Part shown: one piece after another, positions 7,694 to 15,955 of the stretch
Numbering within the stretch: position 1 is the stretch's first letter
Layout of the letters: every line of letters starts with the position of its first letter
Origin: Bacteroidia bacterium
GTDB lineage: Bacteria > Bacteroidota > Bacteroidia > Flavobacteriales_D > Sanyastnellaceae
DNA length: 50,549 nt
NCBI GenBank assembly: GCA_030427925.1
Contig: JAUICJ010000021.1
Coordinates: 1 to 50,549, forward strand
Direction: 5' to 3'
The notes under the pieces: model-generated
The model's database searches: none
Seen by the model: only the letters and a program-made list of their open reading frames with translations
What the model was told of the DNA's origin: nothing
Made by a program: the position numbers and the translations under genes

Positions 7694-9223
7694 ATGCCGT
7701 TCAACCTGACCTTCAATTGGTACATCCGCCGCCGGATGGCGCAGATCGATTTGGCTCGGCGCGAGCCGGTGGAGTCGCAACGGGCGCTGTTGGCGCATTT
7801 AATCGCGAAGGGAGCGGATACGGCGTTTGGGCGGGAGCATGGATTGGGGGAGGCGAGCACGCTCAAGGAGTTCAAGCGCCGGGTGCCCGTGAGGCCGTAC
7901 GATGAGCTGAAGCCGTGGATTGAGCGGGCGATTGCAGGGGAGGAGGATGTGCTGTGGCCGGGGCGGACGCCTTGGTTTGCCAAGTCTTCGGGCACCACTT
8001 CCGATCGCAGCAAGTACCTGCCCGTGACGGAGGATGCGCTGCGGGAAGGGCATTTCAAGGGCGGGAAGGATTTGCTGGCGCTGTTTTGCGAGCAGCGGCC
8101 GGGGGCGCGGTTGTACGAAGGGCACCACCTGGTGTTGGGTGGGGCGCGGGCGCCGGAGTCGGCGGACCAACCGTTCATTGGGGATTTGAGCGCCATCTTG
8201 ATGAACGAGTTGCCGTTTTGGGTCGAGGCCCGCAGGACGCCGAACCGCGCCATTGCGCTCATGTCCGACTGGGAACAAAAGGTCGACGCCATTGCGACGG
8301 GGGTCATGAAGGAGGACGTGCGGATCTTGGCTGGGGTGCCGAGTTGGATGTTGGTGATTGCCAAGCGGGTGCTGGAGCTGACTGGGAAGGAAAGCTTGGG
8401 CGAGGTTTGGCCCAACCTCCAGCTGTTCATGCACGGCGGCGTTCACTTCGCGCCTTACCGGAGCCAATTCGAAGCGCTCATCGGAAACGTGCGCCACGGC
8501 ATGGCCTACATGGAAACGTACAACGCGTCCGAGGGCTTCTTCGCCTTGCAAGACCGCATCGACGCCGAGGACTTGCTGCTGCTCGCCGATTACGGCATCC
8601 ACTTCGAATTCGCCCCGAGCAGCCAGTGGGAGAAGGAGCAGCCCGACACCCTGGAGTTGCGGGAGTTGCAGGTCGGAGAGGAGTACGAACTCATCATCAC
8701 GACGGTGGCGGGTTTGTGGCGCTACCGCCTCGGGGATGTGGTGCGCATGACGGAGTTGCATCCGTTCCGCCTCCAGGTGGTGGGCCGCACGCAGGCGAGT
8801 TTGAACGCTTTCGGCGAGGAGTTGATGTCGCGCCAAATCGAGGAAGCGGTCACGACCGCCTGCGCCGCCACTTCCGCCACCGTCCGCGAATTCACCGTCG
8901 CTCCGGTCTTCATGTCCTCGACGGCCACGGGCGCACACGAGTGGCTCATCGAGTTCACGGTGGCCCCGAGCGACCCGGCGCGGTTCATGGCCTTCGTCGA
9001 CGATGCGCTCCAGCGACTCAATTCCGACTACGCAGCGAAGCGCACGGGCGACCTCGCCATCGGCCCGCCCGCACTCAACGCGATGCCAGCCGGAACGTTC
9101 GAAGCCTGGCTCCGCTCGAAAGGCCGCCTCGGAGGCCAGTTCAAAGTCCCGCGCTGCGCCTCCCACCGCCGCTGGGTCGATGAGGTCCTCGCCCAGTCCG
9201 GTCTCGCCGCGCATTGTGGATAA
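7694..9223 (+). CDS. GH3-family (auxin-conjugase-like) adenylating enzyme
   Basis: 509 residues, similar over its full length to the GH3 auxin-responsive promoter family of the ANL adenylating superfamily (not glycoside hydrolase family 3). Plant members adenylate a carboxylic acid and couple it to an amino acid; the bacterial substrates are unknown. The ATP-binding P-loop-like motif FAKSSGTTSDRSKYLPVT lies at about residues 94-111. The motif YMETYNASEGFFA (about residue 275) and RYRLGDVVRM (about 345) fit the acyl-adenylate site. The C-terminal part (EELMSRQIEEAV, then the last 100 residues) matches the mobile lid domain. Start at ATG 7694, supported by the -7 motif. It is not clearly in an operon; the kinase gene at 9277 has its own promoter motif. 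Confidence 0.82.
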   Translation: MPFNLTFNWYIRRRMAQIDLARREPVESQRALLAHLIAKGADTAFGREHGLGEASTLKEFKRRVPVRPYDELKPWIERAIAGEEDVLWPGRTPWFAKSSGTTSDRSKYLPVTEDALREGHFKGGKDLLALFCEQRPGARLYEGHHLVLGGARAPESADQPFIGDLSAILMNELPFWVEARRTPNRAIALMSDWEQKVDAIATGVMKEDVRILAGVPSWMLVIAKRVLELTGKESLGEVWPNLQLFMHGGVHFAPYRSQFEALIGNVRHGMAYMETYNASEGFFALQDRIDAEDLLLLADYGIHFEFAPSSQWEKEQPDTLELRELQVGEEYELIITTVAGLWRYRLGDVVRMTELHPFRLQVVGRTQASLNAFGEELMSRQIEEAVTTACAATSATVREFTVAPVFMSSTATGAHEWLIEFTVAPSDPARFMAFVDDALQRLNSDYAAKRTGDLAIGPPALNAMPAGTFEAWLRSKGRLGGQFKVPRCASHRRWVDEVLAQSGLAAHCG

Positions 9224-9252
9224 CCCAAGTTGGGCAGCCGGTCAATGCGGCT

Positions 9253-9260
9253 TATTTTCG
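9253..9260 (+). promoter_or_regulatory. -7 promoter element (TATTTTCG)
   Basis: TAnnTTTG-like motif 16 nt upstream of the ATG at 9277, in the 53-nt gap after the GH3-family gene. Confidence 0.45.
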
Positions 9261-9276
9261 CTCTTCACTTTAAGGT

Positions 9277-9900
9277 ATGGCTATGCATTTGGCGATTGCA
9301 GGAAACATCGGTTCAGGGAAGACGACGCTCACCACGTTGTTGGCGAAACATTACCGGTACACCCCTCATTTTGAGGAAGTGGACGACAACCCGTACCTGA
9401 ACGATTTCTACAAGGACATGCCGCGTTGGTCGTTCAACCTGCAGGTCTTCTTCCTGCGCTCGCGTTTCGCCCAACTCGCGGAATTGCAGAAGTCGGGCGA
9501 AAAGGTCGTGCAAGACCGGACCATCTACGAGGACGCGCACATCTTCGCGCCCAACCTCCATGCGATGGGCCTGATGACGTCCCGCGATTTCGAGAACTAC
9601 CAGTCGTTGTTCGAGTTGATGGACCAATTCATCACCCCGCCGAACCTGCTCATCTACCTCCGCGCCTCCGTTCCAAAGCTCGTCGAGAACATCCAAAAAC
9701 GCGGCCGCGACTACGAAGAGGCCATCCGCCTCGACTACTTGAACCGCTTGAACGAGCGCTACGAAGCCTGGATCTCACAGTACGACAAGGGCAAGCTCCT
9801 CATCGTGGACGTGGACAACAACGCCTTCCACGAGAACAAGCAGGACCTCGGCACCATCATCGAGCGGGTCGACGCCGAACTCCACGGCCTATTCGGCTGA
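9277..9900 (+). CDS. Deoxynucleoside kinase
   Basis: 207 residues. Phosphorylates deoxynucleosides with ATP for dNTP salvage in the cytoplasm. The Walker A P-loop GNIGSGKTT is at residues 9-17; the dNK-family EEVDDNPYL (about 32-40) and FNLQVFFLRSRF follow, then the QDRTIYEDAHIF motif (DR[ST] signature, about 81-92), YLRASVPKLVENIQKRGRDYE with the lid arginines, and a C-terminal LLIVDVDNN. Length is as expected for bacterial dAK/dGK-type enzymes; base specificity cannot be read from the sequence. An alternative ATG lies two codons downstream (9283). The gene is convergent with the bestrophin gene; only 6 nt separate the two stop codons and no terminator is visible between them. Confidence 0.9.
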   Translation: MAMHLAIAGNIGSGKTTLTTLLAKHYRYTPHFEEVDDNPYLNDFYKDMPRWSFNLQVFFLRSRFAQLAELQKSGEKVVQDRTIYEDAHIFAPNLHAMGLMTSRDFENYQSLFELMDQFITPPNLLIYLRASVPKLVENIQKRGRDYEEAIRLDYLNRLNERYEAWISQYDKGKLLIVDVDNNAFHENKQDLGTIIERVDAELHGLFG

Positions 9901-9906
9901 TCCGGT

Positions 9907-10740
9907 TCAGTCCATCAACTCCGCTGTGGAAGATGCGATGGTCTCGCACAGCCCGTCGAGCGGCAAGTCGTTTTCGTCCGAGCCGAATGGATCTTCGATT
10001 TCTTCCGCGATGAGCTCGATGCTCACCAGCACGTAGAACATGGCCATGACCACCGGCACCGTCCACCACAGGAAGGTGCCCACGAAGCCGATGGGAAGGG
10101 TCACCACGTAGAGGAAGATGAACTTCTTCATGAACATGCTGTAGCTGTACGGGATGGGCGTTTTCAGGATGCGCTCGCAGGCGCCGAGCACGTCGGTCAT
10201 GCGCTCGAGGTTGCCTTCGATGAGCCAGTGCTCGTGGTCCGTGATGGTCCGATTTTCGCGCCAAACCCGAGCCTGCCTTCCCATCGACGCAATCCACGCA
10301 TTCGGAGCATGCGACACGCCCTCGACGTCGTCCGGCAGCGGGGCGGGTTCGCTTCGCAGGTGGTGGCGGAGGGCGGAGGCGAAGCCGGGAATGCCGAGGC
10401 GGAACGGGGTTTGGCCTGCCGCATCCGGCACCCAACGCACCCGCTGCGCCAGCGTCCGCGAAACGTTCACCAGCGCCCCCCATTGCTTGCGCCCCTCCCA
10501 CCAGCGGTCATACGCCGTGTTCGTCCGGAACACCAAGAACAGCGACAAGACGAACCCGAGCAACGAGTGCACCGTGTTGGCCAAATTGATGGGCGATTCC
10601 AACACCACCAATTCCACATAGCAGACCGCAGCCGAGTAACCGCCGATGGCCAACAACGCAGGAAACAACTTTCGGAACACCTGCGCGCTGTAGGCGTGGA
10701 AAATCAGGCGGAACCACTGCTTGGGGTTGTAGGCGATCAT
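9907..10740 (-). CDS. Bestrophin-family (UPF0187) chloride-channel-like protein
   Basis: 277 residues, an integral inner-membrane protein. The family hallmark RTNTAYDRWWEGRKQWGALVN is present at about residues 72-92 after two hydrophobic helices (LFPALLAIGGYSAAVCYVEL and SLLGFVLSLFLVF). Two more helices follow near residues 195-240 (FIFLYVVTLPIGFVGTFLWW and PVVMAMFYVLVSIELIAEEI), and the C-terminus carries EDPFGSDENDLPLD, typical of bacterial bestrophin homologues. Family knowledge: pentameric anion channels, although some bacterial members conduct cations. The start ATG at 10738-10740 is preferred over an upstream TTG. The gene lies directly after the terminator of the pyrophosphatase gene, whose hairpin falls inside its likely 5' leader. 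Confidence 0.87.
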   Translation of the reverse strand: MIAYNPKQWFRLIFHAYSAQVFRKLFPALLAIGGYSAAVCYVELVVLESPINLANTVHSLLGFVLSLFLVFRTNTAYDRWWEGRKQWGALVNVSRTLAQRVRWVPDAAGQTPFRLGIPGFASALRHHLRSEPAPLPDDVEGVSHAPNAWIASMGRQARVWRENRTITDHEHWLIEGNLERMTDVLGACERILKTPIPYSYSMFMKKFIFLYVVTLPIGFVGTFLWWTVPVVMAMFYVLVSIELIAEEIEDPFGSDENDLPLDGLCETIASSTAELMD

Positions 10741-10744
10741 GGGC

Positions 10745-10777
10745 AAAAAAAGAGGGCCTCCCGGTCAGGAGGCCCTC
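10745..10777 (-). terminator. Intrinsic terminator of hppA
   Basis: On the minus strand a perfect 10-bp stem (10777-10768 with 10761-10752, sequence gagggcctcc) and a 6-nt loop are followed by seven T residues (10751-10745). It lies 21 nt past the hppA stop and ends 4 nt before the bestrophin ATG. Confidence 0.9.
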
Positions 10778-10784
10778 AAAGATA
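10777..10784 (-). promoter_or_regulatory. -7 promoter element of the bestrophin gene (TATCTTTG)
   Basis: A perfect TAnnTTTG match on the minus strand, between the hppA stop codon and its terminator stem, 36 nt upstream of the bestrophin ATG. If used, the bestrophin transcript would begin with the hppA terminator hairpin. Confidence 0.5.
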
Positions 10785-10798
10785 ACGTTCGCTTGAGC

Positions 10799-13045
10799 TC
10801 AGTCTTGAACGACTTCAGCGAGTTCGATTGCATTGTTCGGCGCCGGCTCTTCTCCGTGCTGATCGCCGCCGTGTCCGCCCAAAATCGGGGCAATCACGAG
10901 GCCGACGAGGCACGTCAACTTGATGAGGATGTTCATCGAAGGACCGCTCGTGTCCTTGAAGGGATCGCCCACCGTATCACCGGTGACCGCAGCCTTGTGG
11001 GCGTCCGAACCCTTGAAGGTCATTTTGCCGTCGATCTCAACCCCGGCTTCGAAGGACTTCTTCGCATTGTCCCAAGCACCACCGGCGTTGTTTTGGAAGA
11101 TGGCCCACAACACGCCGCTGACGGTCACACCCGCCATGTAGCCACCGAGGGTTTCTGCAGCCCACGCGTGCTCCATTCCGAAGGCCAAGGGCAACAATCC
11201 GATGATGAGCGGGAAGGCAATGGTCATCGCACCCGGCAACATCATTTCTTTCAAAGCCGCCTTCGTCGAAATGTCCACGCACTTGCCGTACTCGGGCTTG
11301 CCCGTTCCTTCCAGGATGCCGGGGATTTCCTTGAACTGCCGGCGCACTTCCTGCACCATTTCCATGGCGGCCTTACCGACCGAATTCATGGCCAAAGCCG
11401 AGAACACCACCGGCACCATGCCGCCGATGAACAAGGCAGACAGCACATTCGCCTTGAAGATGTTGATTCCCGGGATGCCCGTGAACTCCACGTATGCAGC
11501 GAACAAAGCCAAAGCCGTCAACGCCGCAGAAGCGATGGCAAAGCCCTTTCCGATGGCAGCCGTCGTGTTGCCCACCGAGTCGAGGATGTCGGTGCGCTCG
11601 CGCACTTCGTCCGGCAATTCGCTCATCTCCGCGATGCCGCCAGCGTTGTCCGCGATCGGACCGAAAGCGTCAATGGCGAGCTGCATGGCCGTCGTGGCCA
11701 TCATGGCCGAAGCGGCAATCGCCACGCCATAGAACCCGGCGAAAGCGTATGCCACATAAATGGCCGTTGCGAACAGCAAAATCGGACCGAACGTCGAGAT
11801 CATGCCCGTGGCCAAGCCGGCGATGATGTTCGTGGCCGCTCCCGTAGAGGATTTCTGCACGATGCCGAGGACCGGCTTCTTACCGAGACCGGTGAAGTGC
11901 TCCGTCATGTAGCTGATGACGCCTCCCACAACCAAACCAACGATGACCGCATAGAAGACGTTGATTTTCGCAAACGTCATCGACTCGGCCCCACCGATTT
12001 CTTCCATGGTGAGCTCAGCCGGCAACATCCAGTTGATGAGGAAGAAGCAAGCGATGGCCGTCAGAGCAATGGAACCCCAGTTGCCCCGGTTCAAAGCAGC
12101 TTGAACTTGGCTTTCTTTCGCATTGTCTGCAACGCGGATGACCCACGATCCGATGATCGAGAAGATGATGCCGAGCGCAGCGATCACGAGGGGCAACAAG
12201 ATCGGGGACATTCCACCGAAGTTGTCGTCCAAACCGTTGGCGCTGGTGCCTTTGATGACAGCGTTACCGAGCACCATGGCGGCGAGGACGGTGGCGACGT
12301 AAGAACCGAAGAGGTCAGCGCCCATGCCCGCTACGTCACCCACGTTGTCGCCCACGTTGTCGGCGATGGTCGCAGGGTTGCGGGGGTCATCCTCGGGAAT
12401 GCCTGCCTCGACTTTTCCCACGAGGTCGGCACCCACGTCCGCCGCCTTCGTGTAGATGCCGCCGCCCACACGGGCAAACAGCGCGATGGACTCAGCACCC
12501 AATGAAAAGCCCGCGAGGGCTTCCAAGATGAGGGTCATTTTATCCGTAAGGATGAGGCCTTCCGTGTGGATGATGGAGCCTGAGAGCAAAGCGATGAACA
12601 ACATGCTCAACCCGAACACGGCCAAGCCAGCCACGCCCAATCCCATGACCATGCCGCCCGTGAACGAAACCTTCAGCGCTTGGCCCAACGAAGTGCGCGC
12701 TGCTTGCGTGGTCCGCACGTTCGCTTGGGTTGCGATGCGCATGCCCATGTTTCCGGCCAATGCGGAGAAGACCGCACCGATGACGAAGGCGATGACGATG
12801 AACCAGTGCGTCGTTTCGACGATGGTGGAAACCAGGCCCAGCGCAGCTCCTGCAATGACCACGAAGATGGCGAGGATGCGGTATTCGGCTTTGAGGAAGG
12901 CGAGGGCGCCTTCGTGGATGTGCTGAGCGATTTCCGCCATGCGGGACTCACCTTTGTCTTGCTTGCGCACCCAAGAGGCTTGGAAGAACATGACCACGAG
13001 GCCGACCACGGCCAAAACTGGTACGAGGTAAAGGATTTGATCCAT
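10799..13045 (-). CDS. hppA: Membrane-bound ion-translocating pyrophosphatase
   Basis: 748 residues, the normal length for the family, with about 16 hydrophobic helices. It hydrolyses cytoplasmic PPi and pumps H+ and/or Na+ across the inner membrane. The substrate-binding loop [20 protein letters not shown] is at about residues 223-242 and is followed by [15 protein letters not shown], and a second acidic cluster, [15 protein letters not shown], lies further on. The [13 protein letters not shown] segment carries Ala where K+-independent enzymes have Lys, so this is the K+-dependent subfamily; whether Na+ or H+ is pumped cannot be decided here. It starts 48 nt after the pdhB stop on the same strand with no -7 motif between, so co-transcription is likely. 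The large plus-strand frames here are shadows. Confidence 0.95.
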   Translation of the reverse strand: MDQILYLVPVLAVVGLVVMFFQASWVRKQDKGESRMAEIAQHIHEGALAFLKAEYRILAIFVVIAGAALGLVSTIVETTHWFIVIAFVIGAVFSALAGNMGMRIATQANVRTTQAARTSLGQALKVSFTGGMVMGLGVAGLAVFGLSMLFIALLSGSIIHTEGLILTDKMTLILEALAGFSLGAESIALFARVGGGIYTKAADVGADLVGKVEAGIPEDDPRNPATIADNVGDNVGDVAGMGADLFGSYVATVLAAMVLGNAVIKGTSANGLDDNFGGMSPILLPLVIAALGIIFSIIGSWVIRVADNAKESQVQAALNRGNWGSIALTAIACFFLINWMLPAELTMEEIGGAESMTFAKINVFYAVIVGLVVGGVISYMTEHFTGLGKKPVLGIVQKSSTGAATNIIAGLATGMISTFGPILLFATAIYVAYAFAGFYGVAIAASAMMATTAMQLAIDAFGPIADNAGGIAEMSELPDEVRERTDILDSVGNTTAAIGKGFAIASAALTALALFAAYVEFTGIPGINIFKANVLSALFIGGMVPVVFSALAMNSVGKAAMEMVQEVRRQFKEIPGILEGTGKPEYGKCVDISTKAALKEMMLPGAMTIAFPLIIGLLPLAFGMEHAWAAETLGGYMAGVTVSGVLWAIFQNNAGGAWDNAKKSFEAGVEIDGKMTFKGSDAHKAAVTGDTVGDPFKDTSGPSMNILIKLTCLVGLVIAPILGGHGGDQHGEEPAPNNAIELAEVVQD

Positions 13046-13093
13046 AGGGTTGAATTGTGCTGGGCTCCCTTTGAGCCGAGCGGTTGTTATGGT

Positions 13094-14074
13094 TTAGCTT
13101 ACGTAAGTGACGTCTTTGACGGCTTGGACGATGTCCTTGACCTGCGGAAGCGCCTCGTCAATGAGGGGCAATGCAAAGGCAAAGGGCGTGTCGGACTGGC
13201 AGAGCCGGCGGATGGGCGCATCGAGGTAGTCGAAGGCGTGGCGCTGCACGCGGTAGGTAACTTCCGTGGCAATCGAGGCCACCGGGAAGCTCTCTTCCAC
13301 GATGATGAGGCGGTTCGTCTTTTTCACGCTCTCCACGATGGTGTCGATGTCCAACGGGCGGATGCTGACCAAATCAATGATCTCCACCTCGATGCCTTCC
13401 GCGGCCAGCGCATCAGCGGCTTCGTGAACCGTCTTGAGGATCTTTCCGAACGAAACGATGGTCACCGCATCGCCCTTCCGGCGGATGTTCGCCTTGCCGA
13501 TGGGGACGAGGAATTCGCCTTCCGGGATCATGCCCTTGTCGCCGTACATCTTCTCCGATTCCATGATGAGAACCGGATCGTTGTCGCGGATGGCGCTCTT
13601 GAGGAGGCCCTTCGCTTCGTAGGGGGTGAAGGGCGTCACGACTTTGAGGCCAGGGATGGAGGCGTACATCGACTCGAAGCTCTGGCTGTGGGTAGCGGCG
13701 AGCTGACCAGCGGTGCCGTTGGGGCCGCGGAACACGATGGGTACGTTGTACTGGCCTCCGGACATCTGCAGCATTTTCGCTGCGTGGTTGATGATTTGGT
13801 CTGCCGCAAGGATGGCAAAATTCCACGTCATGAACTCCACGATGGGACGCAAGCCGTTCATCGCAGCGCCCACCGCAATGCCCGCAAAGCCCAGCTCGGC
13901 AATCGGCGTGTCGATCACGCGCTCGGGACCAAACTCGTCCAACATTCCCTTCGACGCCTTGTACGCGCCATTGTATTCGGCCACTTCTTCGCCCAACAAG
14001 AACACATTGGGGTCGCGGCGCATCTCTTCGGACATCGCTTCGGCAACGGCCTCACGGAATTGTACTTCACGCAT
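13094..14074 (-). CDS. pdhB: Pyruvate dehydrogenase E1 component, beta subunit
   Basis: 326 residues, standard for the separate beta subunit. With E1 alpha it forms the thiamine diphosphate-dependent decarboxylase of the pyruvate dehydrogenase complex. Visible motifs: REAVAEAMSEEMRRDPNVFLLGEEVAEYNGAYK at the N-terminus (the Glu that contacts TPP), DTPIAELGFAGIAVGAA, EFMTWNFAILAADQIINHAAK, FRGPNGTAG, HSQSFESMYASIPGLKVVTP, and the C-terminal transketolase domain starting near SFGKILKTVHEAAD. The start ATG 14072-14074 is chosen because a perfect -7 element lies between it and the more upstream in-frame start at 14098. No E1 alpha, E2 or E3 genes are adjacent. A branched-chain 2-oxoacid dehydrogenase subunit is a less likely alternative. 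Confidence 0.92.
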   Translation of the reverse strand: MREVQFREAVAEAMSEEMRRDPNVFLLGEEVAEYNGAYKASKGMLDEFGPERVIDTPIAELGFAGIAVGAAMNGLRPIVEFMTWNFAILAADQIINHAAKMLQMSGGQYNVPIVFRGPNGTAGQLAATHSQSFESMYASIPGLKVVTPFTPYEAKGLLKSAIRDNDPVLIMESEKMYGDKGMIPEGEFLVPIGKANIRRKGDAVTIVSFGKILKTVHEAADALAAEGIEVEIIDLVSIRPLDIDTIVESVKKTNRLIIVEESFPVASIATEVTYRVQRHAFDYLDAPIRRLCQSDTPFAFALPLIDEALPQVKDIVQAVKDVTYVS

Positions 14075-14095
14075 GGTGGGTGGATTTTTGGAGTG

Positions 14096-14103
14096 CAAAT
14101 GTA
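14096..14103 (-). promoter_or_regulatory. -7 promoter element of pdhB (TACATTTG)
   Basis: Perfect TAnnTTTG on the minus strand, 21 nt upstream of the pdhB ATG. It excludes the upstream start at 14098 as the normal one. Confidence 0.65.
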
Positions 14104-14199
14104 CGGCAAGGAACTAACATCACACACACATCGGATGTTGCTATATAAATAGGTTGCGAATCGGTGTGGGATGCGCACATCATTTGGTCCGCGGGTGCC

Positions 14200-14207
14200 T
14201 AACTTTG
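14200..14207 (+). promoter_or_regulatory. -7 promoter element of etfB-etfA (TAACTTTG)
   Basis: Perfect TAnnTTTG match 19 nt upstream of the etfB ATG at 14227, within the 150-bp divergent gap shared with pdhB. Confidence 0.65.
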
Positions 14208-14226
14208 TGGCACAACATTGCTTCTC

Positions 14227-14964
14227 ATGAACATTTTGGTCTGCATCAGCCAAGCGCCCGATACGACGAGCCGCATCGCCTTCACGAATGGCGACAAGGA
14301 GTTCGATCCGAACGGCGTGCAATTCATTGTGAACCCCTATGACGAATGGTATGCCCTCGTTCGTGCCCTCGAATTGAAGGAGGCCGGCGGCGGAACCGTT
14401 ACGACCCTGACCGTAGGGGATGCGTCGACGGATCCGGTCATCCGCAAGGCGCTGGCCATCGGTGCGGATGCGGCGGTGCGGGTGGATTTCAAGCCCACGG
14501 ACAGCATGCAGACCGCGCGGCTCATTGCAGCGCATGCCGAAGGAAAGGGGTACGACCTCATCTTGTGCGGCAAGGAAACCATTGATTACAACGGATCGGT
14601 GGTTCCGGGAATGGTGGCGGCGTTGCTCGATTTGCCGTACGTGGCGTTGGGCACGAAGCTCGAGGTGGCCAACGGCGTGGCGACCGTGATGCGCGAGGTG
14701 ACGGGGGGCGAAGAGGAGGTGGAGGTGACCTTGCCGGCCGTGGTCAGCGCAGCGAAGGGCATGGCTGAACAGCGCATCCCGAACATGCGCGGCATCATGA
14801 GTGCTCGGACGAAGCCGCTTCAAGTGGAAGCCGGTTCAGCCGATGCGGCCACCGTGGTGCGCACGTTTTCCCTCCCCGAGGACAAGGGCTCGTGCAAAAT
14901 GATCCCGGCCGACCAAGCCGAAGAATTGATTCGTTTGTTGCGTGAAGAAGCTAAAGTCATCTGA
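14227..14964 (+). CDS. etfB: Electron transfer flavoprotein, beta subunit
   Basis: 245 residues. With EtfA it forms the heterodimer that takes electrons from acyl-CoA dehydrogenases and passes them to ETF:quinone oxidoreductase. The N-terminal MNILVCISQAPDTTSRI and FIVNPYDEWYALVRALELKE match the family start. The AMP-binding region includes CGKETIDYNGSVVPGMVAALLDLP (about residues 116-139), and the recognition-loop region PAVVSAAKGMAEQRIPNMRGIMSA is at about residues 170-193. Start ATG 14227 is preferred to the TTG at 14218. The stop is followed after one base by the etfA ATG, so the two are translationally close and co-transcribed. Confidence 0.94.
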   Translation: MNILVCISQAPDTTSRIAFTNGDKEFDPNGVQFIVNPYDEWYALVRALELKEAGGGTVTTLTVGDASTDPVIRKALAIGADAAVRVDFKPTDSMQTARLIAAHAEGKGYDLILCGKETIDYNGSVVPGMVAALLDLPYVALGTKLEVANGVATVMREVTGGEEEVEVTLPAVVSAAKGMAEQRIPNMRGIMSARTKPLQVEAGSADAATVVRTFSLPEDKGSCKMIPADQAEELIRLLREEAKVI

Positions 14965-14965
14965 A

Positions 14966-15895
14966 ATGATTGCATCGATTACCCTCAAGGACGGGCTCGC
15001 CACGAAGGGCAGCCTCGAAGCGGCTTCCTACGCGGTGGCCCTGGCGAAAGCGGAAGGAACGGAAGCGGTGGCCGTGGTGCACGGGCCGTTGAAAGGAGAT
15101 GGCGGTTTGGGTGCAACGGGCATTGCGAAGGTGCTCCACTACGCCGATGAACTGCAGGATGCAGGCCAAATCGCGAAACTCGTTGCCGCCGCGGCATCCG
15201 GTTCCTCTGTCATCCTCGCCCACGACGCGGTGGGGCGTGCAGTGGCTCCCGCCGTTGCGGTCCACCTGAATGCCGGCCTCGTCAGCGGGGTCACGGAACT
15301 CCCCGCATCCGGTGCGGTGCGCCGGAACGTGTTCAGCGGCAAGGCCATGGCGGACGTCGAAGTGGCTACGGGCCAGGCCGTTTACACCGTCACTCCGAAC
15401 ACGTTCCCCGTGGCGGCGGACGGCGGCGTGGCGGCCGTTGAAGCGTTTCAAGCCGAAGTCGGTGAAGCACGGGTCAAAGTGAAGGCCTTCCACGCTTCAA
15501 GTGCCGATGGCCAGGTTCCACTCCCCGAGGCGGAGTTGGTGGTTTCAGCCGGTCGGGGATTGAAGGGGCCGGAGAACTGGGGCATTGTGGAAGACTTGGC
15601 TTCGGCCTTGGGAGCGACCACGGCGTGCTCGCGTCCGGTGGCTGACATCGGATGGCGCCCTCACCACGAGCACGTTGGCCAAACCGGCGTGGCGATTCGT
15701 CCGAACCTCTACATCGCGGCGGGCATTTCGGGAGCCATCCAGCATTTGGCTGGGGTCAACCAGAGCAAGGTCATCGTGGTCATCAACACCGATCCTGAAG
15801 CCCCGTTCTTCAAGGCCGCTGACTACGGAATCGTCGGAGACGCCTTCGAGGTGTTGCCCAAATTGACCGCGGCGGTCAAGGCCCTCGAAGCCTGA
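14966..15895 (+). CDS. etfA: Electron transfer flavoprotein, alpha subunit
   Basis: 309 residues. Binds the FAD of the ETF heterodimer. The N-terminal domain shows DAVGRAVAPAVAVHLNAG (about residues 88-105); the C-terminal FAD domain has VVSAGRGLKGPENW (about 191-204), SRPVADIGWRPHHEHVGQTG (about 222-241), the YIAAGISGAIQHLAG motif (about 249-263) and VVINTDPEAPFFKAADYGIVGD. Start ATG 14966 is one base after the etfB stop; homology (IASITLKDG) begins there, and an in-frame GTG at 14942 is rejected because it lies inside etfB. No acyl-CoA dehydrogenase gene is adjacent. Confidence 0.94.
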   Translation: MIASITLKDGLATKGSLEAASYAVALAKAEGTEAVAVVHGPLKGDGGLGATGIAKVLHYADELQDAGQIAKLVAAAASGSSVILAHDAVGRAVAPAVAVHLNAGLVSGVTELPASGAVRRNVFSGKAMADVEVATGQAVYTVTPNTFPVAADGGVAAVEAFQAEVGEARVKVKAFHASSADGQVPLPEAELVVSAGRGLKGPENWGIVEDLASALGATTACSRPVADIGWRPHHEHVGQTGVAIRPNLYIAAGISGAIQHLAGVNQSKVIVVINTDPEAPFFKAADYGIVGDAFEVLPKLTAAVKALEA

Positions 15896-15929
15896 TCGGA
15901 GAAGGTTCGCAAAATCCCATGGCGCGATG

Positions 15930-15937
15930 TACTTTTG
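15930..15937 (+). promoter_or_regulatory. -7 promoter element (TACTTTTG)
   Basis: Matches TAnnTTTG, 18 nt upstream of the ATG at 15956. It overlaps the TTG that would otherwise be an in-frame start, and so supports the ATG. Confidence 0.6.
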
Positions 15938-15955
15938 CGCCCTGAAGCAGAAGGG

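Noticed and set aside
7382-7709. Two small frames over the palindromic repeat
   Set aside because: Their only shared content (WGFQFERSE) is the repeated DNA read in different frames; no start context or promoter.
7694-9223. Glycoside hydrolase family 3 (same abbreviation, GH3)
   Set aside because: The motifs SSGTT and YRLGD belong to the adenylating auxin-conjugase family; the real glycoside hydrolase family 3 gene is at 34147-36402.
10739-14152. Plus-strand frames of 588 and 490 codons opposite hppA and pdhB
   Set aside because: Their products are rich in Arg, His and Asp with no domains, while the minus strand encodes two complete, well-known enzymes.
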